This document shows positions 1 to 7,974 of a DNA stretch of 64,000 nucleotides, one piece after another. The position numbers and the translations under genes were made by a program. The notes below the pieces were generated by a model. It ran no database searches, was not told where the DNA came from, and saw only the letters and a list, made by a program, of their open reading frames with translations. The number at the start of each line of letters is the position of its first letter. The stretch's first letter is position 1. The DNA comes from Amycolatopsis thailandensis (lineage in GTDB: Bacteria; Actinomycetota; Actinomycetes; Mycobacteriales; Pseudonocardiaceae): assembly GCF_002234405.1 (NCBI RefSeq), contig NZ_NMQT01000030.1, positions 93,846 through 157,845 of the forward strand, in the 5' to 3' direction.

Positions 1-1420
1 AGACGTCGCTCGGCGTTTCGGTCAGGGCGCTCTGCCTGCCGAGCTCCTCCCAGGCCGAGTCCGACCGGTGCTGGAGCCGGCTGCGCAGGCGTTCGACGAT
101 GTCGTCGGGATCTTCGACGGTGCGGATCTTCTCCAGTTCGTCGAGCGCGGCCCTGGTCATGGTGTTGATGACGGCCGCTTCCTGCAGCGCGTCCTCGGCG
201 GGGTCGGGCGGCGGCAGTTTCAGGCGGCGGACCAGGACCGGCAGCGTCGTCCCGTGCAGCAGCAGCGTTCCCGCCACGACGACGAACGCGACCAGCACCA
301 GCACGGCCCGCTGCGGGGTGTCCGCGGGCAGTACGAACGCGGCCGCGAGAGTGACGACGCCGCGCATCCCGGCCCAGGCGATCACCGCCGAGTACCGCCA
401 CGGCCAGGCGTGACGGCGGAAGGTCCGCCGCGCCAGGCCGATCCCGGCCATCCAGAGGATCCGGGCGACGATGGTCGCGGCCAGGGTGGCGGCGCAGATC
501 AGGATCAGTTCCGGCACGCTCAGCCCGCTGTCGCCGACCTCGGTCATGATCCGGCGGACCTGCAGGCCGATCAGCAGGAAGACGATGTTCTCCAGCAGGA
601 ACTGGATGGTCTGCCAGTTCAGCCTGCTGGCCAGCCGCGAGCGGCCCGAGAGCATGCTCGGGGCCTTGTGCCCGAGGATCAGGCCCGCGACGACCACGGA
701 GATCACGCCGGAACCGTGGATCGCCTCGGCGGCCAGATACGCGACGAACGGGACCACCAGCGAAAGCGCGGTGTCGGTGACCGGATCTTCGAGGCGGGTG
801 CGGATCAGCGCGGCGAGCGCGCCGACGGCGAAACCGATCACCAGCCCGCCACCCGCGGCCAGCAGGAAGTCACCACCGGCCTGCCACACGCTGACCGAGC
901 CCGCGATGGCCGCGATGGCGGTCCGCAACGCGACCAGCGCGGCCGCGTCGTTGAACAGGCTTTCGCCCTCCAGCAGCCGGGTCAGCTTGCGCGGCATCCC
1001 GACCTTGCGGGCGACGGCGGTGGCCGCGACCGCGTCGGGCGGCGCGACCACCGCGCCGATCGCGAGCCCGGCGGCGAGCGGCAGACCGGGGATCACCAGC
1101 CACGCCACGACCCCGACCGCCGCCGTGGTGAAGATGACGAGCCCCACCGACAGCAGCAGGATCGGCCCGCGATTGCGGCGGAAGTCGATCAGCGACGTGC
1201 GGATCGCGGTCGCGTAGAGAAGCGGGGGCAACAGCCCCAGCAGCACGACCTCCGGATCCAGCTCGTACTCCGGGATGCCCGGGACGTACGAGGCGACGAC
1301 CCCCACCGCGATCAGGCACAGGGGCGCCGACCAGTCGAGTTTCCGCGCCGCGGCGGTGACCAGGAGGACGGCCACCACCAGTGCCACGAGTTCTACCGCG
1401 ATCTCCACGCCGCTCATCAT
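1..1420 (-). CDS. Na+/H+ antiporter, CPA1 family (3' end outside window)
   Basis: Integral-membrane cation/proton antiporter, partial: the reading frame runs off the left edge after about 473 codons. Translated on the minus strand it is a run of hydrophobic segments with the CPA1 hallmarks: an Ala-Pro-Pro-Asp-Ala-Val stretch around residue 127, then a Leu-Glu-Gly-Glu-Ser-Leu-Phe-Asn-Asp motif around residue 150, whose Asp belongs to the ion-binding pair in this family. A charged cytoplasmic tail begins after the last membrane segment, about residue 400. Two tandem ATG codons (1420 and 1417) are possible starts; neither has a convincing ribosome site. It is a monocistronic-looking neighbour of the VOC/AraC pair. 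Substrate ion (Na+ or K+) cannot be told from sequence. Confidence 0.85.
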   Translation of the reverse strand, partial: MMSGVEIAVELVALVVAVLLVTAAARKLDWSAPLCLIAVGVVASYVPGIPEYELDPEVVLLGLLPPLLYATAIRTSLIDFRRNRGPILLLSVGLVIFTTAAVGVVAWLVIPGLPLAAGLAIGAVVAPPDAVAATAVARKVGMPRKLTRLLEGESLFNDAAALVALRTAIAAIAGSVSVWQAGGDFLLAAGGGLVIGFAVGALAALIRTRLEDPVTDTALSLVVPFVAYLAAEAIHGSGVISVVVAGLILGHKAPSMLSGRSRLASRLNWQTIQFLLENIVFLLIGLQVRRIMTEVGDSGLSVPELILICAATLAATIVARILWMAGIGLARRTFRRHAWPWRYSAVIAWAGMRGVVTLAAAFVLPADTPQRAVLVLVAFVVVAGTLLLHGTTLPVLVRRLKLPPPDPAEDALQEAAVINTMTRAALDELEKIRTVEDPDDIVERLRSRLQHRSDSAWEELGRQSALTETPSDV

Positions 1421-1457
1421 CACCCGAGAGCCCCGGTGCGCGCGCACCGAGGCCCGG

Positions 1458-1853
1458 CTACCGCTGTTCGATACGCACCAGGTTGCCCGCCGGGTCGCGG
1501 AAAGCGCAGTCGCGGACGCCGTAAGGCTGTTCCATCGGCTCCTGGACGACGTCGGCCCCCGTGGCCTGGATCCGGTCGAAGGTGTCGATCAGGTCCGAGG
1601 TGGACAGCACGATGGCCCCGTAGGTGCCCTTGGCCATCAGTTCGGCGACCGTGGCGCGTTCCTCGTCGGTGAGCTCCGGGCCCGCGGCGGGGGAGTGGAG
1701 CACGATCGACGTCCGCGGCTGCCCCGGCGGGCCGACGGCAACCCGGTGCGGACCTTCGTCCCGCGTCTCGAAGCCCAGGATGTCGCGATAGAAGGAGAGG
1801 GAAGCCTCGAGATCGTCGGCGGGGAGGAAGGACGCGTGAATCGAGAGGATCAT
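1458..1853 (-). CDS. VOC family (glyoxalase/bleomycin-resistance fold) protein
   Basis: Small cytoplasmic protein of 131 residues with the vicinal-oxygen-chelate fold: an N-terminal half with the pattern DDLEASLSFYRDILGFE, and a C-terminal strand Gly-Val-Arg-Asp-Cys-Ala-Phe-Arg-Asp-Pro-Ala-Gly-Asn that is typical of the second beta-alpha-beta-beta-beta module. The substrate is unknown. I chose ATG 1853; an in-frame TTG at 1862 would overlap the stop of the upstream AraC gene by 4 nt (TTGA), so translational coupling is possible with either start. AraC regulators paired with VOC proteins are common in actinomycetes, and this regulator probably controls its own two-gene operon. Function beyond the fold is not supported. 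Confidence 0.8.
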   Translation of the reverse strand: MILSIHASFLPADDLEASLSFYRDILGFETRDEGPHRVAVGPPGQPRTSIVLHSPAAGPELTDEERATVAELMAKGTYGAIVLSTSDLIDTFDRIQATGADVVQEPMEQPYGVRDCAFRDPAGNLVRIEQR

Positions 1854-1858
1854 GCGAC

Positions 1859-2308
1859 TCAAGGTAGGTCGGGGCGACGGGAGGCCGCTTCTCTATTCCT
1901 GATCGGCCGCATGACCTGTTTGACGACGCAGCCGGGCATGCCGCGGCCCTCTTCCGCCGCCTGCTTGCGGTAGGCGCTCGGCGAGACGCCGACCAGCTCG
2001 GAGAATCGCGTGCTGAAAGTGCCCAGCGACGAGAAACCGACGTCGAAGCAGACCTCGGTGACCGACATGTCCCCGCGCCGCAGCAGCATCATGGCCCGCT
2101 CGATCCGGCGGGTCATCAGGTAGCTGTAGGGCGATTCGCCGTACGCGGCGCGGAATTCCCGGCTCAGGTGCCCGGCCGAGACGTGCACGCCGCGGGCGAG
2201 CGCCTCGACGTCCAGCGGCTGGGCGTAGTCCCGGTCGATCCGGTCGCGGACGCGTCGCAACATCGCGAGGTCTCGCAGGCGCGGGCCTGGGTCACGCTGT
2301 CCGTTCAC
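1859..2308 (-). CDS. AraC family transcriptional regulator, DNA-binding domain only
   Basis: A 149-residue protein that consists almost entirely of the two helix-turn-helix motifs of the AraC family: helix-turn-helix 1 around residues 33-55 (LDVEALARGVHVSAGHLSR) and the second around 83-105 (SVTEVCFDVGFSSLGTFSTR), ending in the family signature Gly-Val-Ser-Pro-Ser-Ala-Tyr-Arg. No sensory domain precedes them, as in MarA/SoxS-type regulators. Start is GTG 2308. It is cotranscribed with the downstream VOC gene, from which it is separated by 5 nt or less. About 32 nt upstream lies the terminator of csxA, so this operon must have its own promoter squeezed around that hairpin. Confidence 0.85.
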   Translation of the reverse strand: MNGQRDPGPRLRDLAMLRRVRDRIDRDYAQPLDVEALARGVHVSAGHLSREFRAAYGESPYSYLMTRRIERAMMLLRRGDMSVTEVCFDVGFSSLGTFSTRFSELVGVSPSAYRKQAAEEGRGMPGCVVKQVMRPIRNREAASRRPDLP

Positions 2309-2340
2309 CCGGAAAGCCTAACCCACGCCGGAACGGAAAA

Positions 2341-2370
2341 GGCCCCCTTCGCCGGGTGGCGAAGGGGGCC
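2341..2370 (-). terminator. Rho-independent-type hairpin after csxA
   Basis: Perfect 13-bp inverted repeat (2341-2353 and 2358-2370) with a 4-nt loop, 17 nt beyond the csxA stop codon and before the AraC start. It most likely ends csxA transcription. No U-tract is visible, as usual in high-GC actinomycetes. Confidence 0.8.
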
Positions 2371-2387
2371 GTTGGCGACTCCCCGTG

Positions 2388-5300
2388 CTAGAGGGTGATC
2401 TTGTCGACGTTGGGACCGCCGTTCGCCGTGGTGGCGACCGCCTTGATCTTGTTCTGCCCCGCCGCCAAGGTCATCTTGACGGTTCTGGTCGTCCAGTTCG
2501 GCCAGGCGCCGGTGCCGCCGAAGCCGACACCCGACGCGCTGATCGAGCCGTTGACGGAGAAGTCCAGCGGCCGGTCCGCCGAGGTCCCGTTGGCGTACCG
2601 GACGACGACGTCGTAGGTGCCCGCGGACGGCACGGTGACCGTCCACTCGACCGAGCTGCCCGCCACGTTGTCGTAGTTGACGAACCCGCTGCCGGTGAAC
2701 CCGGCGTGGTTGGACTCCACCGCGCCCCGGACGACCGTGGCGTCCTCGGCCTGGTAGTCGACCGGGTTGTTCGGACCGGGGCCGGAGCCGTCGGCGGGAA
2801 CGGTCTGCGTGCCGGTGTTCCAGCCCGAGACCCGTACCGAAGGCTTGGAGCCCTTGAGGTCGGCGGTGCGGTACTTCGCGGTCAGCGTGGTCGTTTCACC
2901 CGGCCACAGGCTCACCGCGTTGTCGTTCCACTCCACCGGGAGCACCGGCTTGCCCGCGGCGTCCACGACCTTCGAGTCGACGTAGAACGCCGGGAGCTTG
3001 CCGCCCGAGGTGTTCTTCAGCGTCACGGTCGTCGTGGTGGTGCCGTCGGAACCGGCGACCGATTTCGCCGTCACGCCGACGGCGGACTGCCCGAGGTTCT
3101 TCAGCCCGGACAGATCGGCGTAGGCCGACTGCGGCGTGTAGTACCAGTCGCTGCCGCTCCAGTTCAGCGTGTCCGCCTTGGTGGAGAGCCAGTACACGTT
3201 CCGGCTGACCTCCTTGCCGGAGGAGTCGGTGAGCACCAGCTTCGCCAGGTAGGTCGTCGACAGCCCGCTCACCGAGGGGACGGTGACGGCGGTGGACTTG
3301 GCGCCCAGCGCGCCGACCGACAGTCCGGTCTTGGTGTTGCTGTACTTCTCGGTGCCGTCGAGGTTGTACAGCTTCGTGGTCGCCGTCAGCCCGCTCACCG
3401 CGTTCGACGTCTGGTTGATCACCACGACCGAGCGGTTGTCGTGCGAGTACTGGATGTGCAGCGGCTCGTTGGCCTTCTTCGCCCCGTAGTACGCGCCGTT
3501 CTGGTCCATGTAGGCGTCGAACAGCTGCCAGTGCAGCGAAGTCCACGGGCTGTTGAGCATCCAGTAGATCAACCCGGTCGACGGATTGGTCGAGTCCGTG
3601 TAGTTGCGGGAATGCGACTCGAACTCCGCACGCACGTTCTCGTACTGCGCGAGCTGCGACTTCCGCACGAAGTCGTTCAGGTCGGCCGGGGCGCCGTAGC
3701 GCTTGGTGAGGGCGTTGCCGAACAGCTTCAGGTTCCCGAAGGTCGCCGAGGACGAGCGGTGGTACTGCGCGGCCGACGGGTTCTTCCACATCGTTTCGAG
3801 CTCGCTGGCCGACATCATCCGCTTCAGGGTGTCCATCGTCGGGATGTCGACGCCGGCGCTGGTCTCGGAGTTGAAGCTCCACGCGCCGCCACGGTCCTTC
3901 TGCGACTTGTCGTACCAGTACACCGGCGGGACGTAGTCGTACGGGCCGTTCATTTTCATGCCGGACGCGCCGGTGATGGGGGACGGCCTCGCCGACGCCG
4001 CCGGGATCACCGGGGGCTGGAAGTCGGCGGCCTTCATCGCGTCGAGGTAACCCTGTTCGATCCGCTTGTCCGGCGCGAAGTCGCTGCCGATGTGGAAGGA
4101 GATGACGCTCGGGTGGTCACGCAGGCGCTCGGCCTCGGAGAACATCGACGCCTTGGCGATCGGGTAGTCCGACTCGACCCACGGCTCGCCCTTCTCCTCG
4201 CCGTTGACCTGGCCTTCCCACTTGTCGCAGCATTCCCAGCCGGGCATCGTCAGCACGCCGAGGTCGTCGGCGATGTCGAAGAACTCGTCCGGTTCGATGT
4301 GGCCTTCCAGCCGGACCGTGTTGAGCCCGAGGTTCAGCACGTACTTGAGTTTGTCGGCCGCCGCGGTCTCGCTCCAGCGCAGGAAGAGGTCCGGTGTGTA
4401 GCCACCGCCGCGGATCAGCAGCGGCTTGCCGTTGACGCTGTACTGCCGTCCACCGCTGGAGTTCAGCGTCGCCTTGACGTCACGGACGCCGAACTTCGAC
4501 TTCGAGGCGTCGGAGGCCGTGCCGCCGACACTCGCGGTCAGGTCGAGGTCGTACCGGTTCTGGCCGCCCATTCCGGCGGGCCACCATACGTTCGGGTTGT
4601 CCAGGCCGACGACCGGGAAGGTGACGGTCTTGCGTTCCTTCGCGGCCAGCGAAACCGTCTGGCTGACCGGCTTTCCCGCGACCGTTCCGGCGACGGTGGT
4701 CTGCACCGCGTTCGCCGAGTCGTTGCGGACGTCGGCCTTCACCGTGAGGTCGGCGTGGCTGAGCGAGGAGTTCAGCTTCTGGACCACGTGGGCGCTGCGC
4801 AGCGCCACCGGGCCGCCGCGCCGGACGAGGACGTCGCGCACGATGCCCATGTTCTGGTCCGGCGGGGTCTGCGCCCAGTCGATCCAGCCCATCGAGAGGT
4901 CGTTGTTGGGATCGTTGGGGTAGACCTTGAACGCGACGCTGTTGACGCCCTGGCGGACGTGCTCGGTGATGTCGAGGTCGTGGCGGGTGTAGGCGCCGTT
5001 GACCTGGTCCTTCGTCGCGATCCGGGTGCCGTTGACCCAGACGTCGGCCTTCGAGAGGACACCGCTGAAGTCGAGGTACGTGCGCTGCGAGGTGTCTTCG
5101 ACGTTCAGGTCGGTGCGGTACCACCACGGCACGGTGAACTGCGCCGTCGGCACGTTCTTCATGTTCGTGGAGTAGAACGGGTCGGCGTACTTGCCGTTCT
5201 GCAGCAGTCCGGCGTAGACCGTCGAGCGCGACGACACCGGGTACCAGCCGGCGGTGGGGAAGCCCGGCTTCGACACCGCCGAGTCGTCACTGACCTGTGC

Positions 5301-5486
5301 CGAGGACTGGATCACGTAGCCGGGGATCGGGGTGGCGTTGCCCGCGGCGGCGCCGACGGACAGCGGGACGGCCGCTTCCGCGCCGGTGGCGGCGGGAGCG
5401 GTGGTCACCCCGCAGACCGCCGCGGCCAGCGCGGTGACGGTCATGGCCAGTAACGGGATCCGGGTTCTCTTCTGCCGAAAACTCAC
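2388..5486 (-). CDS. csxA: Secreted exo-beta-D-glucosaminidase (GH2, CBM35), CsxA
   Basis: Releases single glucosamine residues from the non-reducing end of chitosan and chito-oligosaccharides outside the cell. The deduced protein is 1032 residues: signal peptide (about 1-32, Arg-rich start then a hydrophobic Ala-rich core), GH2 sugar-binding, immunoglobulin-like and TIM-barrel domains, and a C-terminal CBM35 (about 907-1032). Catalytic residues known for the A. orientalis enzyme are seen at the same numbers: acid/base Asp469 in HIGSDF and nucleophile Glu541 in SFNSET. I chose GTG 5486 because an AAGGAGG box lies 7 nt upstream (5494-5500); a longer in-frame extension to 5552 lacks this and does not look coding. 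It stands alone with its own terminator. A 19-bp imperfect palindrome at 5532-5550 is a likely operator. Confidence 0.97.
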   Translation of the reverse strand: MSFRQKRTRIPLLAMTVTALAAAVCGVTTAPAATGAEAAVPLSVGAAAGNATPIPGYVIQSSAQVSDDSAVSKPGFPTAGWYPVSSRSTVYAGLLQNGKYADPFYSTNMKNVPTAQFTVPWWYRTDLNVEDTSQRTYLDFSGVLSKADVWVNGTRIATKDQVNGAYTRHDLDITEHVRQGVNSVAFKVYPNDPNNDLSMGWIDWAQTPPDQNMGIVRDVLVRRGGPVALRSAHVVQKLNSSLSHADLTVKADVRNDSANAVQTTVAGTVAGKPVSQTVSLAAKERKTVTFPVVGLDNPNVWWPAGMGGQNRYDLDLTASVGGTASDASKSKFGVRDVKATLNSSGGRQYSVNGKPLLIRGGGYTPDLFLRWSETAAADKLKYVLNLGLNTVRLEGHIEPDEFFDIADDLGVLTMPGWECCDKWEGQVNGEEKGEPWVESDYPIAKASMFSEAERLRDHPSVISFHIGSDFAPDKRIEQGYLDAMKAADFQPPVIPAASARPSPITGASGMKMNGPYDYVPPVYWYDKSQKDRGGAWSFNSETSAGVDIPTMDTLKRMMSASELETMWKNPSAAQYHRSSSATFGNLKLFGNALTKRYGAPADLNDFVRKSQLAQYENVRAEFESHSRNYTDSTNPSTGLIYWMLNSPWTSLHWQLFDAYMDQNGAYYGAKKANEPLHIQYSHDNRSVVVINQTSNAVSGLTATTKLYNLDGTEKYSNTKTGLSVGALGAKSTAVTVPSVSGLSTTYLAKLVLTDSSGKEVSRNVYWLSTKADTLNWSGSDWYYTPQSAYADLSGLKNLGQSAVGVTAKSVAGSDGTTTTTVTLKNTSGGKLPAFYVDSKVVDAAGKPVLPVEWNDNAVSLWPGETTTLTAKYRTADLKGSKPSVRVSGWNTGTQTVPADGSGPGPNNPVDYQAEDATVVRGAVESNHAGFTGSGFVNYDNVAGSSVEWTVTVPSAGTYDVVVRYANGTSADRPLDFSVNGSISASGVGFGGTGAWPNWTTRTVKMTLAAGQNKIKAVATTANGGPNVDKITL

Positions 5487-5531
5487 GAGCGCGCCTCCTT
5501 GGGCACACGGCGGCGGACCTGGGCGGAAATC

Positions 5532-5550
5532 GTTAAGAAAGTTCCCTAAC
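5532..5550 (-). promoter_or_regulatory. Candidate operator upstream of csxA
   Basis: Imperfect palindrome GTTAAGAAAGTTCCCTAAC (7 of 9 arm positions match, one central base), 46 nt upstream of the csxA start. The shape resembles operators of ROK/NagC-type repressors that control chitosanase genes in actinomycetes; that link is inference from general shape, not from a database match. Confidence 0.45.
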
Positions 5551-5611
5551 AATGTTGGGGGAGATGGTAGCCGTCACATCACGGCAAGGCCAGACCCTTG
5601 CACCGGGTTCG

Positions 5612-6850
5612 TCAGTGGTGGAGAGTCCGCCGGAGTGCGGCGGCGCGCAAGCACAGCAACAAGGGCAGGGAGGCGTCGTCACGCACTCTCGCCGGCAACG
5701 TCGACGCCTCGGCGACGGCCGTCCCGGCGGAGAGCTCTTCGCCCAGCGCGGCGAGGTCGACGTCGAGCACGTTCGCGCCCTCGCTGAACAGCTTTTCGGC
5801 GCCACGGGTGCGACGTGTCCGCAGGGTGTCGCCGTCCACGGAAAGCTCGGTGATCCCGAAGAACTCCGGCTTCGCGCCGCGTTCCATCCAGCGCGCGAAC
5901 CCGGTCAGCCGGGTCGAAACGATCTCGCCGGGCAGGACGCCGGTCTCTTCGCGCAGTTCCCGTTCCATCCCGGCGATCACCGCCGTGTGCAGCATCCGGC
6001 GGCGTCCGCCGTCGGCGGTGTCGAGGTCCTGGGGTTCGAGGGAGCCGCTGCCCGACGGCGCGAGCAGCATCGCGCTCGCCGAGTTCCGCCGGGACTGGAG
6101 CACCACGACCAGTTTGCCGTCGGAGGTGAACGCGATGGTCGAGACGCCGACCAGGTCGGCCAGTTCGCTGCTCGCGAGCGTGCGCAGGCTGCCCGAGGAG
6201 TCGGCCAGTTCTTCGCGGCGGAGGTCGTACTCCTCGCCGGTGTCCTTCCTGGTGATCCGCAGGGTCGCCAGTTCGTTGGAGCACACGGCGTCGAAGAACC
6301 GCGCGCGATGCAGCCGGATCGGGGCAGGAGCGGCGCTCGCCGCCGGAAGCGGCTCGCCGCGCATGCCGACGATGGGGCCGTTGAACAGCACGCGGCCCTT
6401 CGCTCGCAGGGGAAGGACGTGCGGCGCGGTCGCCTTGAGCTTGGGCGGCAGGCGATACGGCTCCTCGGAGACGGCGATCCGGAAGTTCCCCGCCGACAGT
6501 GCCTCGTCGATCGGGTCGCTGACGAGCGCCGTTCCCCGCGCGGGTACGGCGAGATACTTCGCTCCCGGATACGCGGGCGGAGGCGGCAGTTCGGCGGTGG
6601 GGAACGGGGCGGCGATCGCGCTGAACTCGAACCCGGCCCAGCGTGCCCGCAGCAGCCGGAGATCCCTGACGAAGGTGGCCGTCCCCAAGGCCAGTGCCAG
6701 CACCGAAAGCACGATGCCGATCGCGCTGGGGAGGATCGTCGCCGCGCCGAGGACCACGCCGATCCCGGACGCCGCGACCGGCCACTCACGAGCGGCCGAG
6801 TAGGCGTAGTAGTCGGCCTTCGCCCTCGCCCGGCGGGTCAGTTTTCCCAT
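5612..6850 (-). CDS. Membrane-anchored protein with C-terminal NUDIX-like domain
   Basis: A 412-residue protein. The N-terminal region has two hydrophobic helices close together (about residues 22-60), suggesting membrane anchoring. The middle is a soluble domain I do not recognise. The last 150 residues carry a NUDIX-box remnant, Arg-Glu-Leu-Arg-Glu-Glu-Thr-Gly-Val, followed by a Thr-Gly-Phe-Ala-Arg-Trp strand, but the upstream Gly-x5-Glu part of the box is not well conserved, so hydrolase activity is uncertain. ATG 6850 is preferred because AAGGTGG precedes it; the frame continues upstream, but only by reading out of frame through the YchJ gene. Nothing in the context indicates the substrate. 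Confidence 0.65.
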   Translation of the reverse strand: MGKLTRRARAKADYYAYSAAREWPVAASGIGVVLGAATILPSAIGIVLSVLALALGTATFVRDLRLLRARWAGFEFSAIAAPFPTAELPPPPAYPGAKYLAVPARGTALVSDPIDEALSAGNFRIAVSEEPYRLPPKLKATAPHVLPLRAKGRVLFNGPIVGMRGEPLPAASAAPAPIRLHRARFFDAVCSNELATLRITRKDTGEEYDLRREELADSSGSLRTLASSELADLVGVSTIAFTSDGKLVVVLQSRRNSASAMLLAPSGSGSLEPQDLDTADGGRRRMLHTAVIAGMERELREETGVLPGEIVSTRLTGFARWMERGAKPEFFGITELSVDGDTLRTRRTRGAEKLFSEGANVLDVDLAALGEELSAGTAVAEASTLPARVRDDASLPLLLCLRAAALRRTLHH

Positions 6851-6902
6851 CGCCACCTTGTTTATCACGCGAGGGAAGCCTGATTGGGCGAGTTGATGGA
6901 AC

Positions 6903-7295
6903 TCAGGCGACGGGCGCGACGTAGATCCACTTCCCGTCGGCGCGGACGAAGCGGCTGTTCTCGTGCATGCTGTCCGCCCGGCGGTCCTGCCGGTAGTGCG
7001 CCCGGAACTCGACCGTGCCCTCGTTCTCCAGCAGCCCGCCGCCGGTCTTGCCGAGGATCTCCAGGAAGGTCCAGCGCTGCCCCGGGTCGAGTTCGAGGTC
7101 CACGGGCCTGGTCTTCGGATGCCAGGTCGCGATGAGGTACGCGGTGTCACCGGCGGCGAACGCGCTGAACCGCGACCGCATCAGGAGTTCGGCGGTCGGC
7201 GCTGTCGCGGCTCCCCGGTGGAAACGGCCGCAGCAAACGCCATAGGGCTCGCCGAGGCCGCACGGGCAACGGGATTCGTCGGTGATCACAGGCAC
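6903..7295 (-). CDS. YchJ family protein with SEC-C zinc motif
   Basis: A 130-residue cytoplasmic protein of the UPF0225/YchJ family. Near the N-terminus is the cysteine cluster Cys-Pro-Cys-Gly-Leu-Gly-x-Pro-Tyr-x-Val-Cys-Cys (SEC-C zinc motif), followed by the family core with Leu-Met-Arg-Ser-Arg-Phe-Ser-Ala-Phe and an NTF2-like C-terminal fold ending in WIYVAPVA. GTG codons at 7295 and 7289 are both possible starts; they fall 13-19 nt after the stop of the upstream DUF1801 gene, so the two probably form an operon. The biochemical role of the family is unknown. Confidence 0.85.
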   Translation of the reverse strand: MPVITDESRCPCGLGEPYGVCCGRFHRGAATAPTAELLMRSRFSAFAAGDTAYLIATWHPKTRPVDLELDPGQRWTFLEILGKTGGGLLENEGTVEFRAHYRQDRRADSMHENSRFVRADGKWIYVAPVA

Positions 7296-7308
7296 GCCGC
7301 CGATTGTG

Positions 7309-7686
7309 TCACCGTGCTCCGGCGGGGGCTTCGAGGTCTCGTGCCTGCTTGAGCCAGCCGGTGAACAGGTCGGCATCGATGTCCTCGACCGAGCGCAGCT
7401 TGACGTGTGCCATTTCCCGTGCGCTCGCCTCGAGCCTGCCGGACTCGTCGTCGACAAGCTGGCCCTTCCAGAGGGCGAAGGTGACGTATGACGAGTACGC
7501 CTTCACCAGGCAGACGAGGTTCTTGCCCACGGCTTCGCCCGCGCTCCAGGTCGGGGAGCCGTGGTACATCGCCTCGATGGCGCTGGGCAAGGCGGCGTTG
7601 ACGATCGGGCGCAGCGCGGTGGCGACCTCACGCAGACCCTCGGGGAGAGCGGCGAGGTAGTCGTCGACGTTCGCGAACTTGGCCAT
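7309..7686 (-). CDS. DUF1801 (YdhG-like) domain protein
   Basis: A 125-residue protein of the DUF1801/YdhG type, with the recognisable core VDDYLAALPEGLREV, Met-Tyr-His-Gly-Ser-Pro-Thr-Trp and Val-Thr-Phe-Ala-Leu-Trp-Lys-Gly. It is a small soluble fold related to frataxin; no reaction is established for this type. AAGGGA lies at a suitable distance from ATG 7686. The gene is immediately followed by the YchJ gene on the same strand. The 69 nt upstream hold a run of A/T around 7747-7756 and no other gene. Confidence 0.8.
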   Translation of the reverse strand: MAKFANVDDYLAALPEGLREVATALRPIVNAALPSAIEAMYHGSPTWSAGEAVGKNLVCLVKAYSSYVTFALWKGQLVDDESGRLEASAREMAHVKLRSVEDIDADLFTGWLKQARDLEAPAGAR

Positions 7687-7755
7687 GACTTGGTCCCTTC
7701 GATCGGTGTGTGCTTAGCTAACCGTCCGAAGGGTGAAGTTGTCAAGACAAAAAAA

Positions 7756-7959
7756 TTATTCGGCGGGTTCGGGTGTGCGACCTCGGGTTTCCAGCGCCTC
7801 GCGGATGATGCGGAGCGCTTTGGGGCCGACGCCGTGCAGGCTCGCGAGTTCGGCGTCGGTGACGTGGGTGAAGTGCTCCAGTCGCGTGTAGCCGGCGGCG
7901 GCGAAGGCACGCGTCGCCGGTTTGCCGATGCCGGACGGCAGATCGGTCTGGTCGTCTAT
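7756..7959 (-). CDS. Helix-hairpin-helix DNA-binding protein lacking a canonical start codon
   Basis: A 67-residue reading frame encoding a single helix-hairpin-helix domain of the kind widespread in actinomycetes: an N-terminal Pro-Ser-Gly-Ile-Gly-Lys-Pro-Ala-Thr-Arg and then LASLHGVGPKALRIIREAL. Small proteins of this type normally begin a few residues before the first Gly-Ile-Gly. Here that position is ATA (7959-7957), and there is no ATG, GTG or TTG between the helicase stop and the domain. A purine-rich AAGGGGAG lies 4 nt before the ATA. The frame is the same as that of the upstream helicase, separated from its TGA by five sense codons. It could use ATA, be made by readthrough, or be dead. 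Confidence 0.6.
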   Translation of the reverse strand: MDDQTDLPSGIGKPATRAFAAAGYTRLEHFTHVTDAELASLHGVGPKALRIIREALETRGRTPEPAE

Positions 7960-7974
7960 GGGGCTCCCCTTCGG

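Noticed and set aside
2385..5453. A 1022-codon plus-strand open frame across csxA
   Set aside because: Antisense to a recognised enzyme; Arg/Val/Gly/Asp-rich composition typical of frames opposite high-GC genes, no domain.
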